Made by a program: the position numbers and the translations under genes. DNA of 64,000 bases from Sphingobium amiense. GTDB lineage: Bacteria > Pseudomonadota > Alphaproteobacteria > Sphingomonadales > Sphingomonadaceae. Of this stretch, positions 31,026 through 39,897 are shown piece by piece. The DNA lies in the NCBI RefSeq assembly GCF_003967075.1, contig NZ_AP018664.1:1922001-1986000 (forward strand), written 5' to 3'. How positions within the stretch are numbered: the stretch's first letter is position 1; every line of letters starts with the position of its first letter. The notes under the pieces are model-generated. The model was not told the origin of the DNA and ran no database searches. It was given only the letters and a program-made list of their open reading frames with translations.

Positions 31026-32084
31026 ATGAGGGTGAACGACCCCCAGATGCGGCCGGACATGGCCGGGTTCCTGCGGCGGCGGTCGGCGCTGCCGCTCTGG
31101 GCCGATCTGGCGTGGCGGCTGGTGCTGGTGTTCGGCCTTATCGCGCTGGTGCTGGCGCTGCACTGGTTCGGGCGAGACGGCCTCAGGGACAATCTGGACG
31201 ACCGGATCAGCTTCATCGACGTGCTCTATTTCACCACGGTGACGGTGACGACCGTGGGTTATGGCGACATCGTGCCGGTGACGCCCGAAGCGCGCCTGTT
31301 CGAAGCGATCTTCGTGACGCCGATCCGGCTGTTCGTGTGGATCATCTTCCTCGGGACGGCCTATAACCTCTTCTTCCGCAACATCCTCTACAGGTGGCGC
31401 ATGGCGCGTATTCAGGCCGATCTGCACAATCATATCGTCGTCACGGGCTTTGGCACCAGCGGCGAGGAAGCGGTGAACGAACTGCTGGCGCGCGGCACCG
31501 ACCCGCGCGAGATCGTGGTGATCGACGGCAGCGAGGCGGCGCTGGTCCGCGCGGAGGCGCTGGGCTGCAACATATTGTGCGGCGATTCGACGCGGGACCG
31601 GACATTGAAAGACGTGGCGATCCACCGGGCGCGCAGCATGATCGTGTCGGCGGGGCGGGACGATACCTCCATCCTCATCACGCTGACGGCGCGGCACCTC
31701 GCCCCGCGCCTGCCGATCAGCATCGTCGTGCGCAACGAGGATAATGAACTGCCCGCGCGGCAGGCGGGCGCGAGCACGGTCATCAATCCGGTGAGCTTTG
31801 CCGGGCTGCTGCTGGCCGGGAGCACGAGCGGCAGGCATATCGCCGACTATATGGCGGACCTTGCCGCGTCCGGCGGGCGGGTGAAGCTCAACGAGCGGGC
31901 CGTGCTGCCGGAGGAGATTGGCGGGCCGCTCTCGGCGATCCGCACCGGGCTTGGCGTGCGCATCTACCGCGAGGACCGGCCCTTCGGCTTCTGGGAGGCG
32001 GAGGCGCAGAGGCTCCAGACCGGGGACTGCCTCATCGAGATCGTGAACGGCGACGCGCCGCCGGAGGGCGACAGGGACGGCTGA
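31026..32084 (+). CDS. Potassium channel with TrkA-N (RCK) regulatory domains
   Basis: A 352-residue two-helix K+ channel. The first membrane helix ([18 protein letters not shown]), the pore loop with the selectivity filter TTVGYGD, and the second helix ([15 protein letters not shown]) occupy residues 25-125. A Rossmann RCK/TrkA-N domain begins at [19 protein letters not shown]-terminal TrkA-C-like part ([17 protein letters not shown], then GDCLIEI) follows. The layout is like MthK/Kch. It lies 25 bases after serS on the same strand and precedes rimO. Confidence 0.88.
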   Translation: MRVNDPQMRPDMAGFLRRRSALPLWADLAWRLVLVFGLIALVLALHWFGRDGLRDNLDDRISFIDVLYFTTVTVTTVGYGDIVPVTPEARLFEAIFVTPIRLFVWIIFLGTAYNLFFRNILYRWRMARIQADLHNHIVVTGFGTSGEEAVNELLARGTDPREIVVIDGSEAALVRAEALGCNILCGDSTRDRTLKDVAIHRARSMIVSAGRDDTSILITLTARHLAPRLPISIVVRNEDNELPARQAGASTVINPVSFAGLLLAGSTSGRHIADYMADLAASGGRVKLNERAVLPEEIGGPLSAIRTGLGVRIYREDRPFGFWEAEAQRLQTGDCLIEIVNGDAPPEGDRDG

Positions 32085-32124
32085 CGTGACATTGCGCGCA
32101 AAAATCCCTATGTGCGCGGCGATC

Positions 32125-33492
32125 ATGGCAACGAAAATTCCCGACGCCCCGAAGGTGGGCATGGTTTCGCTCGGCTGTCCCAAGAATCTGGTCGATTCCG
32201 AACGCATCCTTACCAAGCTGCGATCCGACGGATACCAGATGTCCGCCGACTATGCCGGCGCGGACGTGGTGCTGGTCAACACCTGCGGCTTTCTCGATTC
32301 GGCGAAGGAAGAGTCGCTCGAGGCCATTGGCGAGGCGATCAAGGAAAATGGCCGCGTCATCGTGACCGGATGCATGGGGGACGAAGCGGACGTGATCCGC
32401 GCGAAATTCCCGCAGGTGCTGGCCGTCACGGGCGCGCATCAATATGAGCAGGTGGTCAACGCCGTCCACGACGCGTCGCCGCCGGTGCCCAACGCCTTCG
32501 TCGACCTAGTGCCCGAAGGCGGCCTGAAGCTGACGCCGCGGCACTATAGTTATCTCAAGATTTCGGAGGGCTGCAACCATCGCTGTTCCTTCTGCATCAT
32601 CCCCTCGATCCGGGGGGACCTCGTGTCGCGGCGCATCGACGCGGTGCTGCGCGAGGCGGAGAAGCTTGTCGCGGCGGGCACGCGGGAACTGCTGGTCATC
32701 AGCCAGGACACATCGGCTTACGGCGTCGATGTGCGGCACGAGCCGCGCCTGTGGAAGGGCGAGGAAGTGCGCACGCACATGACCGACCTCGCCCGCGCGC
32801 TGGGGCAGTTGCGAACCGCCGAAGGGCGCGCGCCGTGGGTGCGGCTGCACTATGTCTACCCCTACCCCCATGTCGATCATGTCGTGCCGCTGATGGCCGA
32901 CGGGCTGCTGACCCCCTATCTCGACATTCCGTTCCAGCATGCCGCGCCCGGCGTGCTGAAAGCCATGAAGCGGCCCGCGAACGAAGCCAAGGTGCTGGAC
33001 CGCATCCGCAAATGGCGCGGCATCTGCCCGGACATCGCGATCCGCTCCTCCTTCGTCGTCGGCTTCCCCGGCGAGACGGAAGCGGACTTCCAGTATCTGC
33101 TCGACTGGCTGGAGGAAGCGCAACTGGATCGCGTCGGCGCGTTCCGCTTCGAGCCGGTGGAGGGCGCGGCCGCCAATGATCTGCCGGGTGCGGTGCCCGA
33201 AGAGGTCAAGGAAGAACGCTATCAGCGGATCATGGAAAAGACCGCCGCGATCAGCGCCGCCAAGCTCGCCGCCAAGGTCGGGCGCGTGCTGCCGGTCATC
33301 ATCGACGAAGTGGGCGAGCCGGACGAGGAGGACGGCTCCATCGGCGCGACCGCGCGGTCACAGGCCGACGCGCCGGAGATCGACGGCAACGTCTTACTGC
33401 GCGACGTGAGCGCGGGGCTGAAGCCGGGCGACATGATCGACGTGGTGGTCGAGGATGCGGACGAGCACGACCTGTATGGGGCGCCGGTTTAG
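32125..33492 (+). CDS. rimO: Ribosomal protein S12 methylthiotransferase RimO
   Basis: A 455-residue radical-SAM methylthiotransferase that modifies the conserved Asp of ribosomal protein S12. The UPF0004 domain carries Cys18, Cys54 and Cys83 (SLGCPKN, NTCGF, TGCMG). The radical-SAM cluster is CNHRCSFC (Cys150, 154, 157), and a TRAM domain ends the protein. [11 protein letters not shown] and [12 protein letters not shown] are RimO rather than MiaB signatures. MATKIPD at 32125 is the best start; no strong ribosome-binding site is seen. Confidence 0.93.
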   Translation: MATKIPDAPKVGMVSLGCPKNLVDSERILTKLRSDGYQMSADYAGADVVLVNTCGFLDSAKEESLEAIGEAIKENGRVIVTGCMGDEADVIRAKFPQVLAVTGAHQYEQVVNAVHDASPPVPNAFVDLVPEGGLKLTPRHYSYLKISEGCNHRCSFCIIPSIRGDLVSRRIDAVLREAEKLVAAGTRELLVISQDTSAYGVDVRHEPRLWKGEEVRTHMTDLARALGQLRTAEGRAPWVRLHYVYPYPHVDHVVPLMADGLLTPYLDIPFQHAAPGVLKAMKRPANEAKVLDRIRKWRGICPDIAIRSSFVVGFPGETEADFQYLLDWLEEAQLDRVGAFRFEPVEGAAANDLPGAVPEEVKEERYQRIMEKTAAISAAKLAAKVGRVLPVIIDEVGEPDEEDGSIGATARSQADAPEIDGNVLLRDVSAGLKPGDMIDVVVEDADEHDLYGAPV

Positions 33493-33514
33493 ACGATCCG
33501 TCCCCCCTATTCAG

Positions 33515-33542
33515 CGTCACCCCGGCTCGGACCGGGGTGACG
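33515..33542. repeat. Perfect 11-bp hairpin, possible terminator or REP-like repeat
   Basis: CGTCACCCCGG and CCGGGGTGACG flank a 6-base loop between the convergent rimO and DUF3298 genes. There is no T-run. This CGTCACCCCGG element is of a type common between sphingomonad genes and may serve both strands as a terminator. Confidence 0.65.
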
Positions 33543-33574
33543 ATGGATGGGACTGCGGTGTTTTGCGGGGTCCA

Positions 33575-34402
33575 TCAGCCGCCGACAAATGCGTCCTGAT
33601 ATTCGGTCTTGATCGTTTTGCGGAGCGCCGCGTCCATGGGGACGGCGACTTCGTAGGTGCCCTCGGCATAGGGACCGGCGCTGTAGGGACCGACGACCAC
33701 AGTGATGCTGTCGATCAGCTTTCCGTCTTTCGAGGTCGGGACGAGCGTCTGTTCCATCGGGTCGATGCAGGCGGTGAAGTCGTCTTCGCCGCTGCGGACC
33801 ACGGGCGCGCCGCGCTTTTCCGCGCGCTGACGGTCCAGTTCGGCACAGAATGGCGTGGTGATCGCGGCCTTGAACGCCTGCGGCGATGTCATGAGCGCCT
33901 TGACCGCCGTTTCACGCTGGCGGGCCTTGTCCCAGAGCAGCACGTCATAGCCGGTCATACCGTGCGCGCCGCCGGTGAAGGCATAATTTTCCGACCGGAG
34001 CGCAAGGAAGCGGGGCGTGTCGGCGGCGGTTGTCCAGGCGATGCCGAGGTCGTGCGGGCGGAACGGATAGCCGGAGGATTTGGCGGACGCGCTGTCCTCC
34101 TTCGCCATGCGGAGAGCATCGGCCTTTGCGCTGTCCATCTGGCGGCGGAATTTATCGACCAGCGCGGGGATGGCGGCGGCGGACGCGGGATAAGAGAATG
34201 CGAAGGTGAGGAATGCGTCCTTCTCCTCGACCTTGAAAGGCCTGGCGGGGGGCGCGGGCGGCTGAGCGCCGGTCATCCGCTCGGCAAAGCGGCTCGCCGC
34301 CGCATTCTCCGCGGCGTTGCCCGCTGGCGCGTCCTGCTGCTGCGAACAGGCCGCGAGGATCAGCGCCAGTGCGGCAGCCGCCGCGCCCCCCGCCCTGCGC
34401 AT
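33575..34402 (-). CDS. DUF4163/DUF3298 domain lipoprotein
   Basis: A 275-residue lipoprotein. Signal peptide GGAAAAALALILAAC has the lipobox LAAC. The body fits the DUF4163-DUF3298 pair: FKVEEKDAFLTFAFSYPA, then TPRFLALRSENYAFTGGAHGMTGYDVLLWD with the characteristic GGAH, and VVGPYSAGPYAEGTYEVAVP near the end. This fold is known from RsiV-type lysozyme-sensing proteins. It starts at the ATG overlapping the stop of the small upstream gene (TGATG), so the two are coupled. Confidence 0.8.
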   Translation of the reverse strand: MRRAGGAAAAALALILAACSQQQDAPAGNAAENAAASRFAERMTGAQPPAPPARPFKVEEKDAFLTFAFSYPASAAAIPALVDKFRRQMDSAKADALRMAKEDSASAKSSGYPFRPHDLGIAWTTAADTPRFLALRSENYAFTGGAHGMTGYDVLLWDKARQRETAVKALMTSPQAFKAAITTPFCAELDRQRAEKRGAPVVRSGEDDFTACIDPMEQTLVPTSKDGKLIDSITVVVGPYSAGPYAEGTYEVAVPMDAALRKTIKTEYQDAFVGG

Positions 34403-34602
34403 CAATGCGCCTGCGCGGTGCGGCAGCGCTCGGCAATGGCCTTGCGCGCATAGTCGCTGTCGAGCGCCAGCCCGGCATTGGACCAGCCTTCCGCCGCGAG
34501 CGCCTGCTGCACCGCATGGCTATTGTCGAACCGCCCGCTTTCGGCCAGCGCATAGGCGCGGGCGCGTGCGGCCTGAAGGCTGCGGTCATTACCCGTCATC
34601 AT
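34402..34602 (-). CDS. Small hypothetical protein coupled to the DUF3298 gene
   Basis: A 66-residue soluble protein (MMTGNDRSLQAARARAYALA...). The start is set by AAGGAG seven bases upstream of ATGATG. It is helical and charged, with one Cys near the end. The stop overlaps the next start by one base. No family recognised. Confidence 0.6.
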   Translation of the reverse strand: MMTGNDRSLQAARARAYALAESGRFDNSHAVQQALAAEGWSNAGLALDSDYARKAIAERCRTAQAH

Positions 34603-34742
34603 CGTCCATCTCCTTGATGTTATGGCCGCAAATCTACGCCTGCGAGCCGCTTCGCGCAAAGGGAGATTGGGTTGGCCGTGCAGGAGGCGCGACAAAATTT
34701 TGCGCTTTGCTTGTCCCGCCGCTTGATCCTAAACCGCTCCGC

Positions 34743-36140
34743 ATGACCGATCCCGCCGACCTCCTCAAAGCCGACAGCCAGCAACCCGCCCGCACGATCC
34801 ATCTGGTCGATGCCGCCAGCTTCGACGGGTGGCTGGCCGCGCAGCCGGAGGGCGTGCGGGCGCTGGTGGCGGCGCAGAAATTCAGGGGCAAGGCGCAGGA
34901 GCAGGCGATCCTGCCGGGCGAAAGCGCAGACCTTTGGTCCGTGGTCGCGGGGGTCGCGGACAGGGCGATGCTGGGACCATGGTGCCTCGCGCGGCTGGCC
35001 GAAACGCTGCCCGAAGGCGCCTACCGGCTCGCGGAAGGATCGCCGGGGGCGGCGGCGCTGGGATGGCTGACCGCGCAATACCGGTTCGAGCGATACCGCA
35101 AGGAGGAGAATGGCGCCGGGCCGCGCGTGCTGTTGAGCGGCGACGTTGCGCGGATCGAGCCGACCGTGCAACTGGCGCGGGCGGTGGCGCTGGTCCGCGA
35201 CCTTGTCAACACGCCCGCCGCCGACATGGGTCCGCCCGATTTGCAGGCGGCGGTGGAGAAGGTCGCCGTTTCCTTCGGCGCGAGCGTCACGGTCACGAAG
35301 GGCGATGCGCTGGAGCAGGGCTATCCGATGATCCACGCGGTCGGCAAGGCTGCGGACCGGGCCTTCGCGCCTCGCCTGATCGAGCTGACATGGGGCGATC
35401 CGGAGCATCCGCGCGTGGCGCTGGTGGGCAAGGGCATCTGCTTCGACAGCGGCGGTCTCGACATTAAGCCGTCTTCGGGCATGCGCCTGATGAAGAAGGA
35501 TATGGGCGGCGCGGCGCATGCGCTGGCGCTGGCGCAGCTCGTCATGGCGGCGGGTCTGCCGGTGCGGCTGCACCTCGCCGTCGCGGCGGCGGAAAATGCG
35601 ATCGGCGGCAACGCCTTCCGCCCCGGCGACATCCTCGCCACGCGCAAGGGTATCACGGTCGAGATCGGCAATACCGACGCCGAGGGGCGGCTGGTGCTGG
35701 GCGACGCGCTGACGAAGGTGGGCGAGGACAGGCCTGAACTGGTGATCGACTTCGCCACGCTGACCGGCGCGGCGCGGGTGGCGGTGGGACCGGACCTCCC
35801 CGCCCTCTTCGCCAATGACGATGCGCTGGCGGCGGACGCCGCGACGGCTGGCGCGGAGGTCGACGACCCGACATGGCGTCTGCCGCTGTGGGACGGCTAT
35901 GCCGATATGCTGAAATCCGACATCGCCGACATCAACAATGCGGGCGAAGGCGGATTTGCCGGGGCTATCACGGCGGCGCTGTTCCTGAAGCGCTTCGTTC
36001 CGGAGGGGACGCCGTGGCTTCACCTCGACACGTTCGCGTGGCGACCCGCCGCGAAGCCGGGACGGCCCAAGGGCGGCGAGGCGCTGGGGCTGCGCGCCGT
36101 TTTCCGGCTGCTCCAGATGCGATACGGGAGAAAAGGATAA
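34743..36140 (+). CDS. Leucyl aminopeptidase family (M17) protein
   Basis: A 465-residue M17 metallopeptidase. The catalytic and metal ligands are visible: GKGICFDSGGLDIKPSSGMRLMKKDMGGAA (Lys and Asp) and the family signature NTDAEGRLVLGDAL (Asp, Glu and Arg). VAAAENAIGGNAFRPGDI lies before it. The N-terminal macro-like domain is shorter than in PepA, matching the shorter alphaproteobacterial form. It removes N-terminal residues from peptides in the cytoplasm. It is the only strongly supported gene between the small divergent gene at 34402 and marR. Confidence 0.88.
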   Translation: MTDPADLLKADSQQPARTIHLVDAASFDGWLAAQPEGVRALVAAQKFRGKAQEQAILPGESADLWSVVAGVADRAMLGPWCLARLAETLPEGAYRLAEGSPGAAALGWLTAQYRFERYRKEENGAGPRVLLSGDVARIEPTVQLARAVALVRDLVNTPAADMGPPDLQAAVEKVAVSFGASVTVTKGDALEQGYPMIHAVGKAADRAFAPRLIELTWGDPEHPRVALVGKGICFDSGGLDIKPSSGMRLMKKDMGGAAHALALAQLVMAAGLPVRLHLAVAAAENAIGGNAFRPGDILATRKGITVEIGNTDAEGRLVLGDALTKVGEDRPELVIDFATLTGAARVAVGPDLPALFANDDALAADAATAGAEVDDPTWRLPLWDGYADMLKSDIADINNAGEGGFAGAITAALFLKRFVPEGTPWLHLDTFAWRPAAKPGRPKGGEALGLRAVFRLLQMRYGRKG

Positions 36141-36200
36141 GCGTTCGCAACAAGCCGCGTCCGTTACGCAACCGGATTGGGGATCGCGCGTTAAGGCGAC

Positions 36201-36599
36201 ATGAACGCGCACGCTGCTACCATCGAGATCGACCGACCGGGCATCCAGCCGCTGGGCCAGTGGATGCGCACGCTGGTCGATTATGTCCGTTCGGGGAAGC
36301 CCGACCTCACCAACCGGCAGATGGCCCTGATGATGACGGTCTATATCGGTTCCGGCCCGCATACGGTGCGCGGCCTCGCCGAAGAACTGCATGTGTCCAA
36401 GCCCGTCATCACCCGCGCGCTGAACAAGCTGTCGGCGCTCGGCTATCTGCGGCGGGAGCGGGATGCGGCGGACCGGCGCAATATTTTCATCACCCGGACG
36501 ACCAAAGGGGCGGAATTTCTTGACGCCTTTCACCATTTCATCGCAGGAACCGGCCGCGATGACAGGCACCCCAAATCCGCAGCGGACCGCTCCGCCTGA
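36201..36599 (+). CDS. MarR family transcriptional regulator
   Basis: A 132-residue winged-helix regulator. The recognition region is TVRGLAEELHVSKPVITRALNKLSALGYLRRE, followed by the wing DAADRRNIFITRTTKG, all typical of MarR. The C-terminal helix is short. Its 3' end overlaps the start of the NlpC/P60 gene by 41 bases, suggesting co-regulation of marR, the peptidase and argC. Ligand unknown. Confidence 0.85.
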   Translation: MNAHAATIEIDRPGIQPLGQWMRTLVDYVRSGKPDLTNRQMALMMTVYIGSGPHTVRGLAEELHVSKPVITRALNKLSALGYLRRERDAADRRNIFITRTTKGAEFLDAFHHFIAGTGRDDRHPKSAADRSA

Positions 36600-37467
36600 A
36601 AGAACCCGTTTCGAACTGAACGGCCGGTCCGTCGCGCTCGACCGGCGCATCCATGCCGCGCGCGGCGACCTGGCCGACCTGTCGCTGGCGGGCACGCTGT
36701 TTTCCGCCCATTATGCGCGCGCCGTGGCGCTGACCTGCGTGGCGGCGGGCACGCCCGTGCTGGCGTCCACATCGCCCACCGCCGAAGCGGTCAGCGAACT
36801 GCTGCGCGGCGAGACATTCCATGCGCTCGACGTGATGACCGACTGGGCCTGGGGCTTTTGCGGGCATGACGGCTATGTCGGCTATGTCCGGCGCGACGCG
36901 CTGGATACGCTGGAGGCGGCGACACACCGCGTGACGGCGCAGAGCGCGCCGCTGTTCGGCGGGGCCGACATCAAGGCACCCATCGTCGATTACTGGCCGC
37001 GCGGCGCACAGGTGGCGGGCGAGGCCGAGGGCGATTTCCTCGCCTGCGCGGAAGGGTGGCTGCACATGCGCCATGTCGCGCCGGTCGATGCGGTGGCGGA
37101 TGACTGGGTCGCGGTGGCGCAATCCTATATCGGGCTGCCCTATGTCTGGGGCGGGCGCGGGCATCGCGGCATCGACTGTTCGGGGCTGGTGCAGGTGGCG
37201 CTGGCGAGCGCGGGCATTGCCGCGCCGCGCGACACCGACCTGCAGTGCGAAGGCATCGGATCGCCCGTCGACAGCGAGGCGAAGTTGCAGCGCGGCGACA
37301 TCCTCTTCTTTCCCGGCCATGTCGGCATCATGGTGGACGGCGCGACGCTGCTTCATGCCAATGCGCACTGGATGGCCGTGGTCGAGGAACCGCTGGCGGA
37401 TGTAGTGGCGCGGCTGGCGGGCGCGCATGCGCAGCGCGTCGTCGCGCGGCGGAGGATTGCGGCATGA
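36559..37467 (+). CDS. NlpC/P60 family (C40) peptidoglycan endopeptidase
   Basis: A 302-residue C40 peptidase. The N-terminal half contains two SH3-like regions (FGGADIKAPIVDYWPRGAQV and others), with the NlpC/P60 domain in the last ~125 residues. The nucleophile Cys207 is in GIDCSGLVQ after PYVWGGRGHRG. The His is at 254 (GHVGIMVDG) with a polar third residue in HANAHW. There is no signal peptide, so either export is atypical or it acts on recycled muropeptides in the cytoplasm. It overlaps marR upstream and argC downstream (ATGA). Confidence 0.85.
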   Translation: MTGTPNPQRTAPPERTRFELNGRSVALDRRIHAARGDLADLSLAGTLFSAHYARAVALTCVAAGTPVLASTSPTAEAVSELLRGETFHALDVMTDWAWGFCGHDGYVGYVRRDALDTLEAATHRVTAQSAPLFGGADIKAPIVDYWPRGAQVAGEAEGDFLACAEGWLHMRHVAPVDAVADDWVAVAQSYIGLPYVWGGRGHRGIDCSGLVQVALASAGIAAPRDTDLQCEGIGSPVDSEAKLQRGDILFFPGHVGIMVDGATLLHANAHWMAVVEEPLADVVARLAGAHAQRVVARRRIAA

Positions 37468-38405
37468 CCACGAAGGTCTTCATCGACGGCGGGCACGGCA
37501 CCACCGGCATCGAGATCGCGGAGCGGCTGGCGGGGCGGCCTGAACTGACGCTCCTCACCGTGCCGCAGGAGCGCCGCCGCGATCCCGGCGCGCGGGCCGA
37601 GGCGCTGAACGGCGCGGATGTCGTCATCCTGTGCCTGCCCGACGACGCCGCGCGCGAGGCGGTGGCGCTGATCGACAACGGCACGACGCGCGTCATCGAC
37701 GCATCGACGGCGCACCGGGTGAGCGCGGGGTGGACCTATGGCTTCCCCGAACTGGAGCCGGGCCATCGCGAGACGCTGGCGCGCAGCCGCTTCGTCGCCA
37801 ATCCGGGGTGCTGGCCGACCGGCTTTCTGGCGCTGGTGCGGCCGCTGGTGCTGGGCGGGCTGCTGCCTGCGGACTGGCCGGTGACGCTATCGGGCGCTTC
37901 GGGCTACTCGGGCGGCGGCAAGGCGATGATCGCGGAGTATGAGGGCAGCGGCGCGCCGGGCGCGTTCCGCCCCTACGGCCTGACGCTGGCGCACAAGCAT
38001 CTGCCCGAAATGCAGAAATATGCGGGCCTCGCCCACGCGCCAATCTTCGCGCCTGCGGTCGCCAACGTCTATCGCGGCATGATCGTGGAAGTGCCGCTGC
38101 ACCTACACGCGCTGCCCGGCGCGCCTTCGGTGGCTCAGGTGCACGAGGCGATCGCGTCGGCCTACGCCGGATCGCCGATCGTGCGCGTGGCGGCGGCGGA
38201 AGAGAGCGCGGCGATGAGCGGCGTCGCCATCGAGCATGTCGGCGCGACCGACAGGCTGGAGCTGTTCGTGTTCGGCAACGAAGCGAGCGGTCAGGTGCGG
38301 CTGGTCGCGGCGCTCGACAATCTCGGCAAGGGCGCGGCGGGCGCGGCGGTGCAGAACCTCAATATCCTCGCCGGGCTGCCGGAGACGGCGGGATTGCGGG
38401 TCTAG
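37464..38405 (+). CDS. argC: N-acetyl-gamma-glutamyl-phosphate reductase, type 2
   Basis: A 313-residue ArgC of the short type, the NADPH-dependent third step of arginine synthesis. The N-terminal VFIDGGHGTTGIEIAERL nucleotide-binding region and the catalytic Cys in FVANPGCWPTGFLALVRPL are clear. SGASGYSGGGKAMI and the LDNLGKGAAGAAVQNLN C-terminal signature follow. It overlaps the peptidase gene by four bases. No other arg genes are nearby. Confidence 0.92.
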   Translation: MTTKVFIDGGHGTTGIEIAERLAGRPELTLLTVPQERRRDPGARAEALNGADVVILCLPDDAAREAVALIDNGTTRVIDASTAHRVSAGWTYGFPELEPGHRETLARSRFVANPGCWPTGFLALVRPLVLGGLLPADWPVTLSGASGYSGGGKAMIAEYEGSGAPGAFRPYGLTLAHKHLPEMQKYAGLAHAPIFAPAVANVYRGMIVEVPLHLHALPGAPSVAQVHEAIASAYAGSPIVRVAAAEESAAMSGVAIEHVGATDRLELFVFGNEASGQVRLVAALDNLGKGAAGAAVQNLNILAGLPETAGLRV

Positions 38406-38511
38406 GCAGGGCGCGACTGGCGTCTGATGGCGGGTAGTTTCGGTCCTTTATCGAATGCTCTTGATATACCGGTGCGGACGCTGTGCAGCGGTCATCGGAA
38501 GCCAATTCTTC

Positions 38512-38871
38512 TCAGTCATGGCCGTTTTTTCGCGATAGATGCCAAGAATATACGCCTCTGACGGCGGCAATCATCACTATGATTGCAAACACTGCCGAGA
38601 AATAGATCAGGCCTAAACCGGCGACGACCGCCTGGCCATAGCCCTGCATGTCGTCCATGACCTTGTTGCCACGAGCCTCCAGTTCACCGTAATATATATT
38701 AGCAGCTATGAACGAGCCGATCAGGCCGCCGAATCCAAGAATAATCCCGAGAATTAAAATCCCAAGACTGCTCCGATATCGGCGAAGCGCGGCCAGATAT
38801 ATCGAATATGGTCCGGAAAGAAAGGATGCAGCCAACATTATCAGGCTTACGACATGAATGACTTTTGACAT
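38512..38871 (-). CDS. Hypothetical membrane protein, low GC
   Basis: A 119-residue protein with three hydrophobic segments: VIHVVSLIMLAASFLSGPYS, SLGILILGIILGFGGLIGSF and VVAGLGLIYFSAVFAIIVMIA. The ATG at 38871 is taken; a GTG ten codons earlier is possible. The DNA is clearly more AT-rich than both neighbours, with codons such as ata and aat. This suggests recent acquisition. No family recognised. Confidence 0.55.
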   Translation of the reverse strand: MSKVIHVVSLIMLAASFLSGPYSIYLAALRRYRSSLGILILGIILGFGGLIGSFIAANIYYGELEARGNKVMDDMQGYGQAVVAGLGLIYFSAVFAIIVMIAAVRGVYSWHLSRKNGHD

Positions 38872-39217
38872 GCCCTGATCCGTTGTCTCGTAAACTCTCA
38901 CAGCATTAATAAACGAGCTTGTGAGTGGCGTGTTGAGATGTCTGCCATAAGCGATGTATGTCAGAAACCCGCCCGTCGCCCAACCACCCCAGTCCCGCCA
39001 CCTCTTTCGTCGTCACCGCAGCGAAGGCTGCGGTCCCGGACGGTCTGAGGACCAGCCGCGCGATGGGATTCCATCAGGGCGGGAAGGCTCCCTCGCGCTA
39101 TGCGTTATCGTGGTGGATCACCGCCGGAGATGCCAGCCTTCGCTGGCATGACGGGTGGGTTTTCAGGCCGCGTGCAAACCGCCCGCTAAACCCCTGCCAG
39201 CCTTTTCGCCTATGCCT
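38872..39217. other. Intergenic region with REP-like repeats
   Basis: 346 bases without a supported gene, between two minus-strand small genes. It contains an inverted pair of REP-like hairpins (39015-39149) and otherwise nothing I can identify apart from the presumed promoter of the low-GC membrane protein. Confidence 0.6.
39015..39149. repeat. Inverted pair of REP-like hairpins (GAAG loop)
   Basis: Two perfect 8-bp stems with complementary loops: ACCGCAGC-GAAG-GCTGCGGT at 39015-39034 and ATGCCAGC-CTTC-GCTGGCAT at 39130-39149. The flanks are also related when one is reversed (GTCA before, TC-CCGG or TC-TCCGG after). Together they form a bacterial interspersed mosaic-type element. Confidence 0.65.
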
Positions 39218-39427
39218 TCAGTGCACCGTGCCGACTGGCTGGTTGCAGGCGAGGAGGACGATCAGGCGTTCGATCTGGCGCCAGTGGCAAAAGGTGATGT
39301 GGTTGCCGACATCGAGGCTCCTGTTGGCCAGCGACGCTGCTTCATAGCCCGCATTGGCGCCGAAGCGCGCCATCAGATCGGCCGCATCGTCATAGCTGCG
39401 GCGATCCGCGACATAAGGCAGTTGCAT
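39218..39427 (-). CDS. Conserved hypothetical protein, 69 aa
   Basis: MQLPYVADRRSYDDAADLMA..., a soluble helical protein ending CNQPVGTVH. The segment VGNHITFCHWRQIERLIVLLA is of a type I recall as conserved among sphingomonads, which is the main support beside normal codon use. ATG at 39427 with a GGGGA upstream; a TTG one codon earlier is possible. Function unknown. Confidence 0.6.
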   Translation of the reverse strand: MQLPYVADRRSYDDAADLMARFGANAGYEAASLANRSLDVGNHITFCHWRQIERLIVLLACNQPVGTVH

Positions 39428-39672
39428 CAATTTCCCCGCTCTTGCTGGGCCGCTTCGTGGCGGCCTGACCCGAGCCGCACGTGCATCAACTTCCGTGCCA
39501 GATCAATCCTTTGGCGTGGGAAGCGGCGGACGAAAGTGAATGGCGGGTTAGGCATGTCCCGCGCCGGGACGCGCTGTCCCGCATCGGGATGGGCGGTCCT
39601 GTTCCGGCCCAGCGGCGGGGGCGTTGCGGAAGAGGCTTGCCCTCGCGCGGGCAGGCGTGGCAAGGCCGGGGC

Positions 39673-39849
39673 ATGACGGGCAAAGACAGCAGGAACCCCA
39701 GCGGCGCGGGCGCGATCATCGCGCTGCTCATCCTGGCCGGGACGATCATCGGCGGCTTCATGGGGCAGCCGAGCATCGGCCTGCTGACCGGCACCGGCAC
39801 CGGCGTGCTGATCGCCGTGCTGCTGTGGCTGCGCGACCGGCGAAAGTAG
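39673..39849 (+). CDS. Small two-helix membrane protein, 58 aa
   Basis: MTGKDSRNPSGAGAII... has two predicted membrane segments (AIIALLILAGTIIGGFMG and IGLLTGTGTGVLIAVLLWL) and a basic end (RDRRK). It lies 48 bases upstream of the sugar dehydrogenase gene on the same strand. The ORF is open further upstream, but that part has no protein-like character. Function unknown. Confidence 0.5.
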   Translation: MTGKDSRNPSGAGAIIALLILAGTIIGGFMGQPSIGLLTGTGTGVLIAVLLWLRDRRK

Positions 39850-39897
39850 CGCGCGCTGCCGCTTGCCGCCCGCCCCGGCGGCGCATAGATAGAGCGC

